A stretch of DNA of 34,172 nucleotides, from NCBI GenBank assembly GCA_002898175.1, contig BDSW01000104.1, forward strand, positions 1 through 34,172, in the 5' to 3' direction. Made by a program: the position numbers and the translations under genes. Below, one piece after another: positions 7,808-17,900 of the stretch. Position 1 is the first letter of the stretch. Every line of letters starts with the position of its first letter. The stretch comes from a bacterium BMS3Abin04. Its GTDB lineage: Bacteria > Bacteroidota > Ignavibacteria > Ignavibacteriales > Melioribacteraceae. Below the pieces are notes generated by a model. It was not told the origin of the DNA, searched no databases, and worked only from the letters and a program-made list of their open reading frames with translations.

Positions 7808-8256
7808 CGATTATTTTTCGTTTTATTCTTAACAAAAACAGGAGCATTGTGAAAGGTATGGTATCCGATTAAAAACAGAATCACGTTTTCAAATATTTTC
7901 AGCCAATTAGTTCCCTGCAGAAAAAAGTTACCAAAACAGCCGCAATCTATATCAATTCCTCTCGAAATTGCAGTGAGGACGGCAACTGTAAAAAGGAAGA
8001 GTAAACTTAAAAGTATTGCTGAATTTTCTTTAGGATAAAAATTGAACAGGAGTAATAAACCTGATACAAATTCTATCCACGGAATAATTATTACAAACAA
8101 ATTTATATAAGTTAAGGGGAGCAAGTTATAATTGTTCACAGTTTTTAAGAATGAAACGGGATCATATATTTTAAGAACTGCCGAAAATAAAAATACCGCA
8201 GCAAAAAGAATTCTTGAAATTGTAATAACATTTTTATTTTGTAATAAGGTTTTCAT
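7804..8256 (-). CDS. MauE/DoxX-like redox-associated membrane protein
   Basis: A 150-residue inner-membrane protein with four predicted helices (about 10-32, 46-68, 76-96 and 115-133), the size and topology of the MauE/DoxX superfamily. The loop between helices 3 and 4 holds IDCGCFG, a Cys-Gly-Cys motif common in MauE-like proteins, where such proteins are thought to serve thiol-disulfide or quinone-linked redox steps. It sits 5 bp behind a rhodanese gene and overlaps the first glycosyltransferase by 4 bp. The rhodanese pairing suggests the two share sulfur or thiol chemistry on the periplasmic side, but this is inference. The link to the glycosyltransferases may be only co-transcription. Confidence 0.8.
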   Translation of the reverse strand: MKTLLQNKNVITISRILFAAVFLFSAVLKIYDPVSFLKTVNNYNLLPLTYINLFVIIIPWIEFVSGLLLLFNFYPKENSAILLSLLFLFTVAVLTAISRGIDIDCGCFGNFFLQGTNWLKIFENVILFLIGYHTFHNAPVFVKNKTKNNR

Positions 8257-8261
8257 AAAGT

Positions 8262-8780
8262 CTATTTATTTGTTCGTTCAACGGGATAATCGGCAAAAGT
8301 CCATTCGTCCAAGCCGCCTTTGTATAGAAAAACATTCTTGAATTTATACTTTACTAAGCTGTCGCATAAACTTTTTCCGTCGTCGCATGTATTATCTTCA
8401 CAATAAACAATTATCAAATCTTTTTTCTTCAAACTTGATAAAACAATATTTTTAATCATTGAAAATTTATACAACGGAATATTGATAGCCTTTTTAATAT
8501 GCATATCTTTAAAATCCCATTCATCTCTCGGATCGATAAACTTAGCTAAATTATGCTCATAGACATAATAAGCTTGATCGGTGCGAACGGGATGCCACGC
8601 AATTTTGTCGGGATTATAAGACCATTTTCCCGAATCTTGCTTATTTTCAGTTCTATATTGCTCTGATAAAACACCGGCGCGGGAAGGGAAGAAGTCAATT
8701 CCGTTAACGGAAAATAGATTGTAGATTATTCCCATAGCGGCTGCAACCAGCAGTAATATTATTATTCTGATCTTTGACAT
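8262..8780 (-). CDS. Membrane-anchored single-domain rhodanese
   Basis: A 172-residue protein with one N-terminal membrane segment (about 4-22) and a rhodanese domain (about 65-168) probably facing the periplasm. The active-site loop is VYCEDNTCDDG, with C127 in the catalytic position and a second Cys, C132, five residues on. KNVFLYKGGLDEWTFADYPVE is the typical rhodanese C-terminal strand and helix. It probably moves persulfide sulfur between thiols. A reading from a TTG at 8789 would add three residues; I prefer the ATG at 8780 because ATG is the usual codon and the hydrophobic segment starts right after it. No strong Shine-Dalgarno site is visible for either. It is the first gene of the operon leading to the MauE-like and glycosyltransferase genes. 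Confidence 0.85.
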   Translation of the reverse strand: MSKIRIIILLLVAAAMGIIYNLFSVNGIDFFPSRAGVLSEQYRTENKQDSGKWSYNPDKIAWHPVRTDQAYYVYEHNLAKFIDPRDEWDFKDMHIKKAINIPLYKFSMIKNIVLSSLKKKDLIIVYCEDNTCDDGKSLCDSLVKYKFKNVFLYKGGLDEWTFADYPVERTNK

Positions 8781-8872
8781 TCTATTCAATATTTTGAAAA
8801 TTTCTAATAGCCAAGTTAATCCTTATTTATACTGAAATTTAATACTTTTGTAAATCAACTGCGAACCTTAGA

Positions 8873-9244
8873 TTATTTATCCTCCGAAAAAATCTTAAAT
8901 TCTTCTTTGCAGTAATTTATAATATTTTTTGCATTTTCAAGAGCAGTAATTCCGCTGATTTTTCTAACAGAAATTCTTTCAATTAAAATCTCCGCTGATT
9001 TTTTAATATCACCGGGAATAGAATTGTCTAAACTAAGCGCTTTAAGATGAGTCATAAAACTTTTGCCATATGATTTGCCGGGTTTTATGTTCAGCAATCC
9101 GTCAATATAAAATCCGGCAGCACGGCGGGAGCATGTCCTAACTTTCCCGTCAAAATTATCTTTTATAAATTTTTCTGCTCTGGAAATTTCAACATCACCT
9201 TGAGCAAACAAAACTTTAGCTTTATTAGCTAATTCATTATTCAT
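8873..9244 (-). CDS. Small helical protein, possible HEPN domain
   Basis: A 123-residue, all-helical soluble protein that I do not firmly recognise. The pattern resembles a HEPN domain of the minimal or substrate-binding kind: a first helix with DVEISRAEKFIKDN, then a segment RRAAGFYIDGLLNIKPG, a THLKAL helix near residue 65, and a final helix ALENAKNIINYCKEEF. The RX4-6H motif of HEPN ribonucleases is not obvious, so nuclease activity is not supported. Its start lies 8 bp inside the 3' end of the rqcH-like gene, so it is translated with it. This coupling hints at a role near ribosome rescue or RNA handling, but that is inference only. Confidence 0.6.
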   Translation of the reverse strand: MNNELANKAKVLFAQGDVEISRAEKFIKDNFDGKVRTCSRRAAGFYIDGLLNIKPGKSYGKSFMTHLKALSLDNSIPGDIKKSAEILIERISVRKISGITALENAKNIINYCKEEFKIFSEDK

Positions 9245-10862
9245 ACAATTGCTCGCAATTTTTGGGTATTTCCGGCTTTACCAATAAAACTTTTTCCTTT
9301 GAGATAAGTACTTTGCCGGGTTCCATTCCCTTTTTCTTATGTACAAATTTTGCAAAGGTGTACGAAACCGGAGTTAGTCCGGCGGTTTTACCTTTACTAA
9401 AAAAAGCGGCAATTGAAGCGGCATTCTTCAAAATATTTTTCGGCGCCGGTTCTTTAGGATTATCTAACCTTAAAATAACGTGCGATCCGGGAAGACCTCT
9501 GGCGTGAAACCAGTAGTCATTTTGTTTAGCAAATTTAATTGATAAATAATCATTCTCTTTACTGTCTCTGCCCACAAAAACATGATATTTACCGTCTAAT
9601 AAAAAATGTCTGAATCTATGTTTGTTCTCATCATTTTGCATTTTGGCTGAAGCTGTAATTTTTAATTCTTTTTTGATTTTTTTTAATTCATCAATATCAT
9701 CTAAGCTTTTTAATTTATTAGATACGGACAATAAATAATCGTATCTTTTTTGTGTATTATCAAATAGTTCAATCGATTTACGATAGTTAATTCTTTCATC
9801 ACGGGATTTCTCAAAGTACTTATCAATATTACTTTGAACAGATTTTTTAGGGTCGAGTTTTATTTTAAGAGTATTTCCCGACGTATAATCCGTTAAAGAA
9901 ACTTGCTCCATCCCTTTGTGCAGCACGGCTCTGTTCGATAAAAGCAATCCTCCTATTTTATTATATTCCGTTTCTTTTGATCCGCTTTCTATTCTGTTTT
10001 TCAAGTTATTTAATTTAGAAGCAATTCTTTCCAAATCCTTTGACAGGAATTTTTCAATTTCTTTTTTCAGTTCAATTTTATTAAATAGTCTGAAATGCAA
10101 AGATAAATAATTTTGCAATGCTTCATTGAAACTTTTGGCAGTTGAATTATAAATCAAATTTTGAGCATCCGGGAATACACTTGGAATTAGTTTGACCTTT
10201 TTTTTGTTTTCATCAAATCCAATTGTTATTGAACCGTTTAGAATTTTATCAAATGTATTTTCAAAAGCATCTGTCAATGATGAATTTTGTCGGGTTAATA
10301 GTAATATTTTCGCGTTCTCATAAATATCTTTGGAAATATTCGGATAAGTTTTTCGAATGTCTTTTAATTCGCAATCATCATCAAAAGTTTTTTCAAGTTT
10401 ATATGGTTCCGACGGATTAATAAAATCAAGTTGAGCAAATTCGGTTATTAACTCATCCGGATTGCTTATTTTTTTGAAAGATTGAATTTTATCCGAATCA
10501 AATTTAAACAAGATATTGGTTTTCGGTCCGCGTACAGTAAATATTAATAAGAATTTTTCAAAGGTTATTTTAATTATTCTGTCACGCGCGGCAATTTCAA
10601 ATCCCAAAAGTTTAGCCGGTAATAAGTTGTTTAGGAAGTTGATGGTGTTTTTCCTAGCTTTATGGTGCTCCCGTTTCAAAAGTAAATATGCCGACTGCGG
10701 GTTGGCAGAAATAATTAAATATCTATAGGGGTATTCACCGGAAGGTATATGAAGATTTAGTTTGTTTTTCTCCTGAGTATAAATATCCAGAACAACGCTA
10801 TTATGTAAAAGGCTGTTTAATTCTTTTGCGGATCTTTTTAAGTAAAAATAGTTATTATACAT
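9237..10862 (-). CDS. rqcH: NFACT-family ribosome quality control protein RqcH
   Basis: This 541-residue protein is the bacterial Rqc2/NEMF homologue. In B. subtilis, RqcH binds obstructed 50S subunits carrying peptidyl-tRNA and recruits Ala-tRNA to add C-terminal alanine tails that mark the stalled peptide for degradation. An NFACT-N domain (about 1-200) keeps the functional Asp-Arg pair, D94-R95, in AARDRIIKITF. A helix-hairpin-helix and long coiled-coil arms (about 250-410) follow, then the NFACT-R domain from about 416 with the hallmark YWFHARGLPGSHVIL at 450-464. Older databases call such proteins fibronectin-binding protein A. It is the upstream partner of the small HEPN-like gene, which it overlaps by 8 bp. 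Confidence 0.92.
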   Translation of the reverse strand: MYNNYFYLKRSAKELNSLLHNSVVLDIYTQEKNKLNLHIPSGEYPYRYLIISANPQSAYLLLKREHHKARKNTINFLNNLLPAKLLGFEIAARDRIIKITFEKFLLIFTVRGPKTNILFKFDSDKIQSFKKISNPDELITEFAQLDFINPSEPYKLEKTFDDDCELKDIRKTYPNISKDIYENAKILLLTRQNSSLTDAFENTFDKILNGSITIGFDENKKKVKLIPSVFPDAQNLIYNSTAKSFNEALQNYLSLHFRLFNKIELKKEIEKFLSKDLERIASKLNNLKNRIESGSKETEYNKIGGLLLSNRAVLHKGMEQVSLTDYTSGNTLKIKLDPKKSVQSNIDKYFEKSRDERINYRKSIELFDNTQKRYDYLLSVSNKLKSLDDIDELKKIKKELKITASAKMQNDENKHRFRHFLLDGKYHVFVGRDSKENDYLSIKFAKQNDYWFHARGLPGSHVILRLDNPKEPAPKNILKNAASIAAFFSKGKTAGLTPVSYTFAKFVHKKKGMEPGKVLISKEKVLLVKPEIPKNCEQLYE

Positions 10863-10983
10863 GAATTAAATTTAACAAATAGAAAGGTTTATGACTATTC
10901 CTAAAATTAATTTTAGATGTTTTAATTAAAATCAAATTTTGGTGCTTCAGGAAGTTTAAATTGGAAATAATTATTTGTCTTAA

Positions 10984-12954
10984 TCAAAAATGGTGTGTAT
11001 AAGAGAGGGAAGTTATAAATTCGCTGAAACTACTACTCGAAAAAGCTGATCCGTTAGAGTTTAAATAGGAAATAGTTAATACAAAATCTTCCGATTTAGT
11101 TGGACTGTATTTTGTATTTACTGATGATCTGATTGCCGAATGGGCTTCTAAAATAGAAGCTGAAAGGTTTAGTCCTGCGCTGATATGGTTTTGCGGAGAT
11201 CTGTAATTAAAAGATAGCGCATAATTTTGTGTATTTGTAGATATTGTATCAAGCATTTCGGAGTGGATTAATCCTCCGTTCAGAGCGGCGTTAATTTTTG
11301 ATGATAAAATGAAATTTAGTCCCAAATTAATGGTACTTATAGAATTGTTATTGTTTTTAATAAGTAAAGAATTATTTACTGATGACTGATTAGTATAGTT
11401 AAAAGTTATTGTTCTGAGGAATGATTTTTGGCCTATAATAAAGTTCTGTGAAGTACCAATTACAGTGTTGCCGAAATCTATTCTACTAGTATCATTATTT
11501 GAATCATTTCCCATGTTCAAAATGTTTGTAAAAATTCCTAAAGTCCAGAACTTAGTAACAGCACCATTAATTGAAGCTGTATAAATATTGCGGGAAGTTG
11601 TAAATAGTTTTTGTTTTAAAAGGTTATCCGTTTGGTTTATATAACTGAGTGAAACGGAAAATTTTTGTACCCTGAAACCAGTCATAATAGATAGTTCACT
11701 TTTATCATTTTGAAGATAACCAAGTCCAAGTGAATTATAACCCGGTCCAATTCGCTTATAACCAATTTGGGCATTAAAGGAAGTAAAGTTCAATTTCAAG
11801 TGCGAGATAACCGCATAATCGAAGTTTGAACTTGTCCTCGGCAAAAATATATTTGTGGCAATCGAGGGCACTGATATGGAATCTAAGTTTAATGCTTTTG
11901 CTCTTAAATCCCTTGTATACGCACTTACACCGCCTTCAAATGTTAGTGTTAACTTGTTCTTATAGAAATTGATTCTGCCTTTTGTTCCTACAACTAAATT
12001 TTCTTGCGGGGTAACGGCATTAGGATTTATCAATTTATTTTTAGAATAGTTCCCGGTTTTCGGTTCTGCTCCCGTACCGATCGTAAATGTAAAATCACTA
12101 ATATCTTTTATGGTTGAATCGGCATTGCTGGTAATTCTCAATAATGCTTGGAAAGTTGCCGGCCCGTTTACCGTCCAATTATAAAAACCGATATTCGGGG
12201 CATTTGTTTCAATTGTTTCAAATGTTTTACCGTTGTCTCTAGACAATTCAATTTTCAAATCTCCGCCTAAACTTGACGTTGACCACCTTATAGTATAAAG
12301 ATTACCAATGATAAGAACATCATTCCCGTTGGGATTAAAAAGCGTAATTGATTTTATTCCCTGTTCTAATGAATTTATATCATCTTTAGCTTTAAGAAAT
12401 ATCAAATCGAAAAAAGAATTGTTCTCTTTTCCAATACCTAATTTAGCAGCAAATAAGAACCGTTTGAAACTGCCGTCTTGCGCTCCACCAGGTACACTTC
12501 GCTGTGTAAATCCTGCTGCGGCAGATAATCTAAAAATTCCGGGTGTTAGATTTACCCCGCCGCCGCGTATTTTAATTCCATTCAAAATTAGCTGTGAGTA
12601 GTCTTCATTAAAATCCCCGATATGTGCCGAACCCCAGCCCCATTTGGGGTTCAATCCGAATTGATTGATACTCTGTCTGGCAGAAGAACCTTCCGTAGAT
12701 ATAAGAAAATCGAAAGGAATTTGAAGTAACCCAAACAAATTTAAAACCGGTCTGAAGAATATTCTACCTGTTGATGACGGCCTTCTTTTTTCCTGTCCGG
12801 AAATACTATATAATTCACCATAAGCACCTAACTCTCCTGATATAGTTACCCCTGAATGAGAACTATCATTTTTAGATACATTTATTTGCGCTTGCAACGG
12901 TATAGCCAAAGCAAGAAATACTATAAGTAAAAAGAAAATAAAATATTTTCTCAT
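10984..12954 (-). CDS. Probable outer-membrane beta-barrel protein with inserted Ig-like module
   Basis: This 656-residue secreted protein is not of a family I can name. A signal peptide (residues 1-22, ending LQAQ) precedes a long run of amphipathic beta-strands with many aromatic girdle residues, ending in Phe (LSYTHHF), as expected for outer-membrane barrels. A soluble module at about 200-292 interrupts it. With FNPNGNDVLIIGNLYTIRW, ELSRDNGKTFE, NWTVNG and LLRITSNAD it resembles the Ig-like Ser/Thr-rich GPI-anchored (Kre9-type) repeat. A TTG at 12966 would add four residues; I chose the ATG at 12954, directly before a normal signal sequence. It is the last gene of the three-gene cluster, 8 bp after the FN3 gene. 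It may be the membrane anchor or pore for its two partners. PorP/SprF is an alternative, but I see no clear signature. Confidence 0.75.
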   Translation of the reverse strand: MRKYFIFFLLIVFLALAIPLQAQINVSKNDSSHSGVTISGELGAYGELYSISGQEKRRPSSTGRIFFRPVLNLFGLLQIPFDFLISTEGSSARQSINQFGLNPKWGWGSAHIGDFNEDYSQLILNGIKIRGGGVNLTPGIFRLSAAAGFTQRSVPGGAQDGSFKRFLFAAKLGIGKENNSFFDLIFLKAKDDINSLEQGIKSITLFNPNGNDVLIIGNLYTIRWSTSSLGGDLKIELSRDNGKTFETIETNAPNIGFYNWTVNGPATFQALLRITSNADSTIKDISDFTFTIGTGAEPKTGNYSKNKLINPNAVTPQENLVVGTKGRINFYKNKLTLTFEGGVSAYTRDLRAKALNLDSISVPSIATNIFLPRTSSNFDYAVISHLKLNFTSFNAQIGYKRIGPGYNSLGLGYLQNDKSELSIMTGFRVQKFSVSLSYINQTDNLLKQKLFTTSRNIYTASINGAVTKFWTLGIFTNILNMGNDSNNDTSRIDFGNTVIGTSQNFIIGQKSFLRTITFNYTNQSSVNNSLLIKNNNNSISTINLGLNFILSSKINAALNGGLIHSEMLDTISTNTQNYALSFNYRSPQNHISAGLNLSASILEAHSAIRSSVNTKYSPTKSEDFVLTISYLNSNGSAFSSSSFSEFITSLSYTHHF

Positions 12955-12962
12955 TTTTAATC

Positions 12963-14984
12963 TCAAAATTTTATTGAAACCGGTTGACTGAAACTGCTTT
13001 CTATGCCGTGTTTGTTTACAGATGTAACAAAATAAAAATATATCTTGTTTTTACTTAAATGCTTGTCTGTAATAAAAAGCTTCTTAACGGATTTTACGGA
13101 AATAATATATTTAGATTTTTTACCCAATTGTTGACGGTAAATTTTATATTCAACAATGTTGTCTTTGTAAATTCTATCCCATATAAGCTTTACACCGCCT
13201 GGTAACGGAAGTAATCTCAATCCTCCAGGGGGTGATGGTTTTGGGAAAGGAAAATCTATTAAGTATGAATTACTGACATCACTTTGTCCGCCGAACATAT
13301 CAAGGGCAACAACTGCATATTCGTAATAGCTACCTTGCTCGATTGTTGTATCTTTATATTCATTGTGATTATATGAAAGAATTGAGTCGGTAATGGATTT
13401 ATAATCTGAGATAGCTTTCATGTTTTTATCTAATTCCCGCCTCAGCACAAGGTAGCCCAAAACCGAATTATCATTTTGATGAACATCATCCCACGAAATG
13501 TTGGTGATATTATTTTCAATGTATCCTGTTAAACCGGTAGCAGCAGGCGGCTTAGTCGGTATTAATGGTCTGACGGAAACGGTATCGGAAAAATCACTTG
13601 AAACGTGACTTGTGCTGAATGATTTGACCGCATAATAATAAGTTAATTTACCCGATAGTTCTTTACTCGAATCCACGAATGAGTTTACCGGTTTTTGTTC
13701 GGTAAGAAGATCCGAGATGAGCTTAAGCGAATCTCTGTAACCGGTACTTCTGTAAACTCTGAATCCTTCAATATACTCCTCAGAATTTTCCCATGTAAGT
13801 TTAACACCGTTCCGAAGTCCTTCTGCCGTAATATTTACAGACGGTATAGGCTTCTCTTTAGACATATATATTGCAGGAACTCTTGCCGATTTCATTGAAG
13901 TCTCTCCTAATGTTCCGGTTATTTGAAAGTAATAGTAGTAGGTTTCCATGGGCTTTACCATTAAATCGAGATAATCGGTTTTTATCGGGGATACTTCCGA
14001 AAGCTGCACATAGTTTGAATCATAATTATCACTTTTATATATTTTTACACTAACAACAAGACCCGGCTGAGGCAGAATCCATGAAAGTAATATTCCCCCG
14101 AGCGAGTCGGAACTAACTGCCGTTATGTTAAAAGGAATTGCAACGGTATTAAAATTGTAAGTACCTGTAAAAATTGTATCGGAAGCCACACCTTTATTAC
14201 CATATAAATTTTCGGGTACAATAAAGTAATTGTAAAAATTATACGGTAACACAGTGGTGTCCCGAACTATCAGCGAAGTCGTGTTATTATTGCTGTTAAA
14301 TCCTTTAATTGTATTTACAATATTATAATCACCTTTTCCATTATCCCGCCGTAAAACTTGAAAGTTCGAAGGTTTATTACCGCTGTTTATTTTCCACACT
14401 ATAAAGACCTGCTTTTTATCGGAAGGATGGTTGGATTTTATTAATCTTCCAAATTTCACACTACCCGGGAATTTAGTAGGATTTGTTACAATAGTAAACG
14501 GTTTCGAACCAAAGTCACTGCCTGAAATCTTATATCGATATTCTTCATTCATTATAGCAGTCGAATCAAAGAACATCAAACCCAGGGCAATTTTAACTAT
14601 AGGAAATGCACCCCAAAAAGCTACAGAATCGATAGTACCGGTTTTTCTCAATTTTTCCCAGATGTAATTTATTCCCCGTTCACCGGGAATAGGAAAGTCT
14701 TTTAATATGTTTTTATCTTTTTGAAGATTTTTAACGAACTCATCTTTGCTTGTAACCGTAGATATTTCAGCTATTTTTGATTCTTTACCCGGTTTATCAA
14801 TTCTTATTATCCGGAAATTAGATTTGAGGGCAGAAGAAGAAATATTAATGCGGTTAGAGAAGTTTATGAATATTCCGTTGTTACCCGGAATTGAATATAC
14901 AGAATTTACACTTTGTGCAAAAGTAAAACCTGATAAAACTAAAAGAAACAAAAAATAAACAAACGCAAAAAATGTTTTTCTCAT
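12963..14984 (-). CDS. Secreted protein with about five fibronectin type III domains
   Basis: A 673-residue secreted protein with a signal peptide (1-23, ending FTFAQ). A non-repeated N-terminal region (about 24-190) contains GRLIKSNHPSDKKQVFIVWK. About five FN3-type modules follow at roughly 195-270, 285-368, 376-472, 474-575 and 577-673. They show the usual strand pattern, such as GVKLTWENSEEYIEGFRVYRS and GGVKLIWDRIYKDNIVEYKIYR. There is no T9SS sorting domain; the protein ends on the last FN3 strand. AGGAG lies 9 nt before the ATG and partly overlaps the stop region of the giant gene, a sign of translational coupling. It probably works in a surface or periplasmic complex with the giant protein and the barrel. 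Function unknown. Confidence 0.85.
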   Translation of the reverse strand: MRKTFFAFVYFLFLLVLSGFTFAQSVNSVYSIPGNNGIFINFSNRINISSSALKSNFRIIRIDKPGKESKIAEISTVTSKDEFVKNLQKDKNILKDFPIPGERGINYIWEKLRKTGTIDSVAFWGAFPIVKIALGLMFFDSTAIMNEEYRYKISGSDFGSKPFTIVTNPTKFPGSVKFGRLIKSNHPSDKKQVFIVWKINSGNKPSNFQVLRRDNGKGDYNIVNTIKGFNSNNNTTSLIVRDTTVLPYNFYNYFIVPENLYGNKGVASDTIFTGTYNFNTVAIPFNITAVSSDSLGGILLSWILPQPGLVVSVKIYKSDNYDSNYVQLSEVSPIKTDYLDLMVKPMETYYYYFQITGTLGETSMKSARVPAIYMSKEKPIPSVNITAEGLRNGVKLTWENSEEYIEGFRVYRSTGYRDSLKLISDLLTEQKPVNSFVDSSKELSGKLTYYYAVKSFSTSHVSSDFSDTVSVRPLIPTKPPAATGLTGYIENNITNISWDDVHQNDNSVLGYLVLRRELDKNMKAISDYKSITDSILSYNHNEYKDTTIEQGSYYEYAVVALDMFGGQSDVSNSYLIDFPFPKPSPPGGLRLLPLPGGVKLIWDRIYKDNIVEYKIYRQQLGKKSKYIISVKSVKKLFITDKHLSKNKIYFYFVTSVNKHGIESSFSQPVSIKF

Positions 14985-14996
14985 TTTATTAACTCC

Positions 14997-17900
14997 TTAA
15001 TTTCCGCTGCAAGTACCTTTTTGAAACTTGAGATTTGCATTGCCGTCACTGTCTATATGAAATTTGGCTGAAAAAGCAAAAGTATGACCGATATCTAAGA
15101 GTACCGGAGAACAAAATGGGGGAGTCGACTGAATGATATGACCGGCTATGCTAAGGCTTGCACAGCCGTTAAGATTGAATGTACGCGAACCGGTCTGATA
15201 ATTACCTTCCATGCCTGCTTCTAAAGTAGCATCAGCGGAAAGGGTAGTACAAGTTATAGCACTCATCGTAAGATAAGCATGTATAAATGCGATTGCACCG
15301 ATTCCATAGGTACTGCCTCCTTCTTCATCAAAACCTTTGTATATTCTCACATCACCTCCCGCATCTACTCCAAACTCTAAAGCAACTATTCCAAGATTTA
15401 TATCTATGTTCGGAATAATTACAGGAATTGCAATTTTACCTGAGAATAAGAACCCGCTTATATTATGTTGAAATGAAGAAGGCAAATTTTTATTGTAAGA
15501 AGCAGCGGCAAATATTGTTCTAACCGGTTGCGGCATGGAAGGGTAATCCCCGAAGATCATTGCTGCGTTACCGGCAGGAATTCCCGGAACCTTCATTTTT
15601 GCTGTGCCCAGAAAGTACCACCCTATATTATCAATCAGTATCTCTGCAGTGCCGTTTATTTTCACTCCTCCAAATTTCTTATCAATATTGAACGTACCGA
15701 TTAAACGGCTATTTTTAAATTGATACATCCATTTCATTTTACCGAACGGTGTTGGAACGTTTTTAACACTTATTTGCTGATTGTCTGCAAGTATCTTTCC
15801 GTAAACAGTAAAAGATAATCTTTTATGTTTATCGGTAATTCCCTTTGTCCCGGTCAGATCGCCTTCGAAATGGAAATTGTTCCATTTATTATTGCTTACG
15901 ATCATTCCCCCGGTTAGGTTGCTTAAATAAGTGCTGTTCGCCGAACCGATTATCATTTTTTGATATGTATTTCTTGTTGTAAACGGTGTCGTAGGTGTTT
16001 CAACAAGAATTGAAGTGGAATCGACTGTGTGATATAACCAACTGACTTTTTCGAATTTTCCATCTTCACCAATTACGCCTAGCGAGCGGAAACCCGACTC
16101 ATCTAAAACTTGTGAATTTTGCTGTTCCGGGGTCGCCCCGAATTTTATGTATACTCCGTTGCCGGCATTAGCGCTTAAGTTAATTCCTCTTAACTTAAAT
16201 GCAATTTTACCATCCTTACCTTTGTAATAATCGAAAGCAGTGCTTTGTGTGGCATTCGGTATATTGAAACCGAGTCCCTGAACATAAAGGTAATCATTGT
16301 AAGCTAATAGCGGATTTGAAGCATTAAGATTCAGTATTCCAACTTTATAAATTTTAAGCGTCTGGTTTTCGGGTGTGAGTGAGAAAAAACTTTCTTTACT
16401 GTTTAATACGAAACTCGATATTTTCAAAAGATCGTTGTTTGCCATACCCGGAAGTCCCTTTGCATACGCTGCGTAAGGGTCGTTTAAATTTTTCTTTGAA
16501 ACCGATAAATACCAGTAATCATTTGCATCATCATGATTAAAGTAGAACTTTCCCGTAATAGTAAAAGGAACAATTTTAGACACGGCAATCGATGATAAAT
16601 TAAAATCGCCGAAAGCGAGCGAAGTAGGTGTTACATCAAGCGATTTAACCGGAATATTCAATCCTGAATTAAGTGTCCCTTTCGTAATTCTAATATTGCC
16701 TTTGTAGAAATTCCATTCGGATGCATCCAAAGTCCAATTATCAAGTTTAAATGAAAATTCTTTTTTGCCAATTACCGGCTCAATTGATTTCTGATGAAAT
16801 GTTACATCTCCTATTGCTAATTTTAAATCCGAAGGGTTTGCGTGTGCAATGTTTGTATGAAGCGTGGTTCTAAGCCGGACGGTATCCTGATTAAAAAATG
16901 AGTTATGCGGATCAGTCTCTGCATTAAAATTATTTATTTTTAATGTTAATCCATCGCCGCTGCTGTTTGTTACATTAAAACCGTCTGGAATATTAAGAGG
17001 CGCGGAGCCATCAGCTGTAATTGCAGGAACTAACATTTTCTCCGTATTGTTTTGCACATTAGGGTTAGCGAGATAAAGTCCGTTGTAGTTGCTCAAGCTT
17101 CCTTTGGTATCGAATGACGAAGCCCGTACAAAAAGTTTTCCTTTCAGTAAACCCACATCGTTACCCGGATTAATTAATTGAATGCCATTCTGCGTATCTC
17201 CAAAATCGGCATTGAATTTACTGAACATATTCAGCGATAAAGATGGATTGCTAAATATTAATGGCGGTGATGCAAGGGCTGCATAAGGCACACCCTTACT
17301 GTTTTTTTTGTTTCCCGGTTTGATAAGAACATTTTTAAAACTCAGCTTGCTGTTTTGAGACTCAGATAAATCGAATATGTTGTTCTTTTTAAATTTATTA
17401 ATTAAACCTGTTATTCTAACCTGACCGTTTCCTTCTTCTGTTAAGTTTGTGAGCAGAACAGGAAAGCCGAACAGTTGGGTAATATCCATTCCATTATAAA
17501 TTGTTAAATAAAGATTAACCCCGGTTTTACCGGTTTCTGCCGTATTAACTGCAGCACTGTCGCCAATTATTGTTTCTGTATTGGAATGTTTGGATGCATA
17601 AACTATTATATCTTGTCCGATAGGCACATTGGGTAGGATATATTTGCCATTCTCATTGGTCTTTACAAAAATGTTCAAATCGGGGTTGCCGAAATCTATC
17701 CACACATCGGCATTTTCAACTGGCTGATTGCCTGCAACGAAAACAGAGCCGCTAATGTAAGTTGCTTTATCAAGCGCAATAACATAAGTGACGTCGTATT
17801 TTGAAGGTTTGTTCTGAACCATTCCGGCTTTTTTAACATAATATTTGCCTGCCGGACCTTCAACTATTACTTTGAAGTTTTTTGAATCATTGCTGAATTT

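Noticed and set aside
14997-15300. T9SS sorting domain at the end of the giant protein
   Set aside because: The C-terminus lacks the NYPNPFNP motif, the GIYF-type strand and the K-K-hydrophobic-R end seen in the LamG-like protein.
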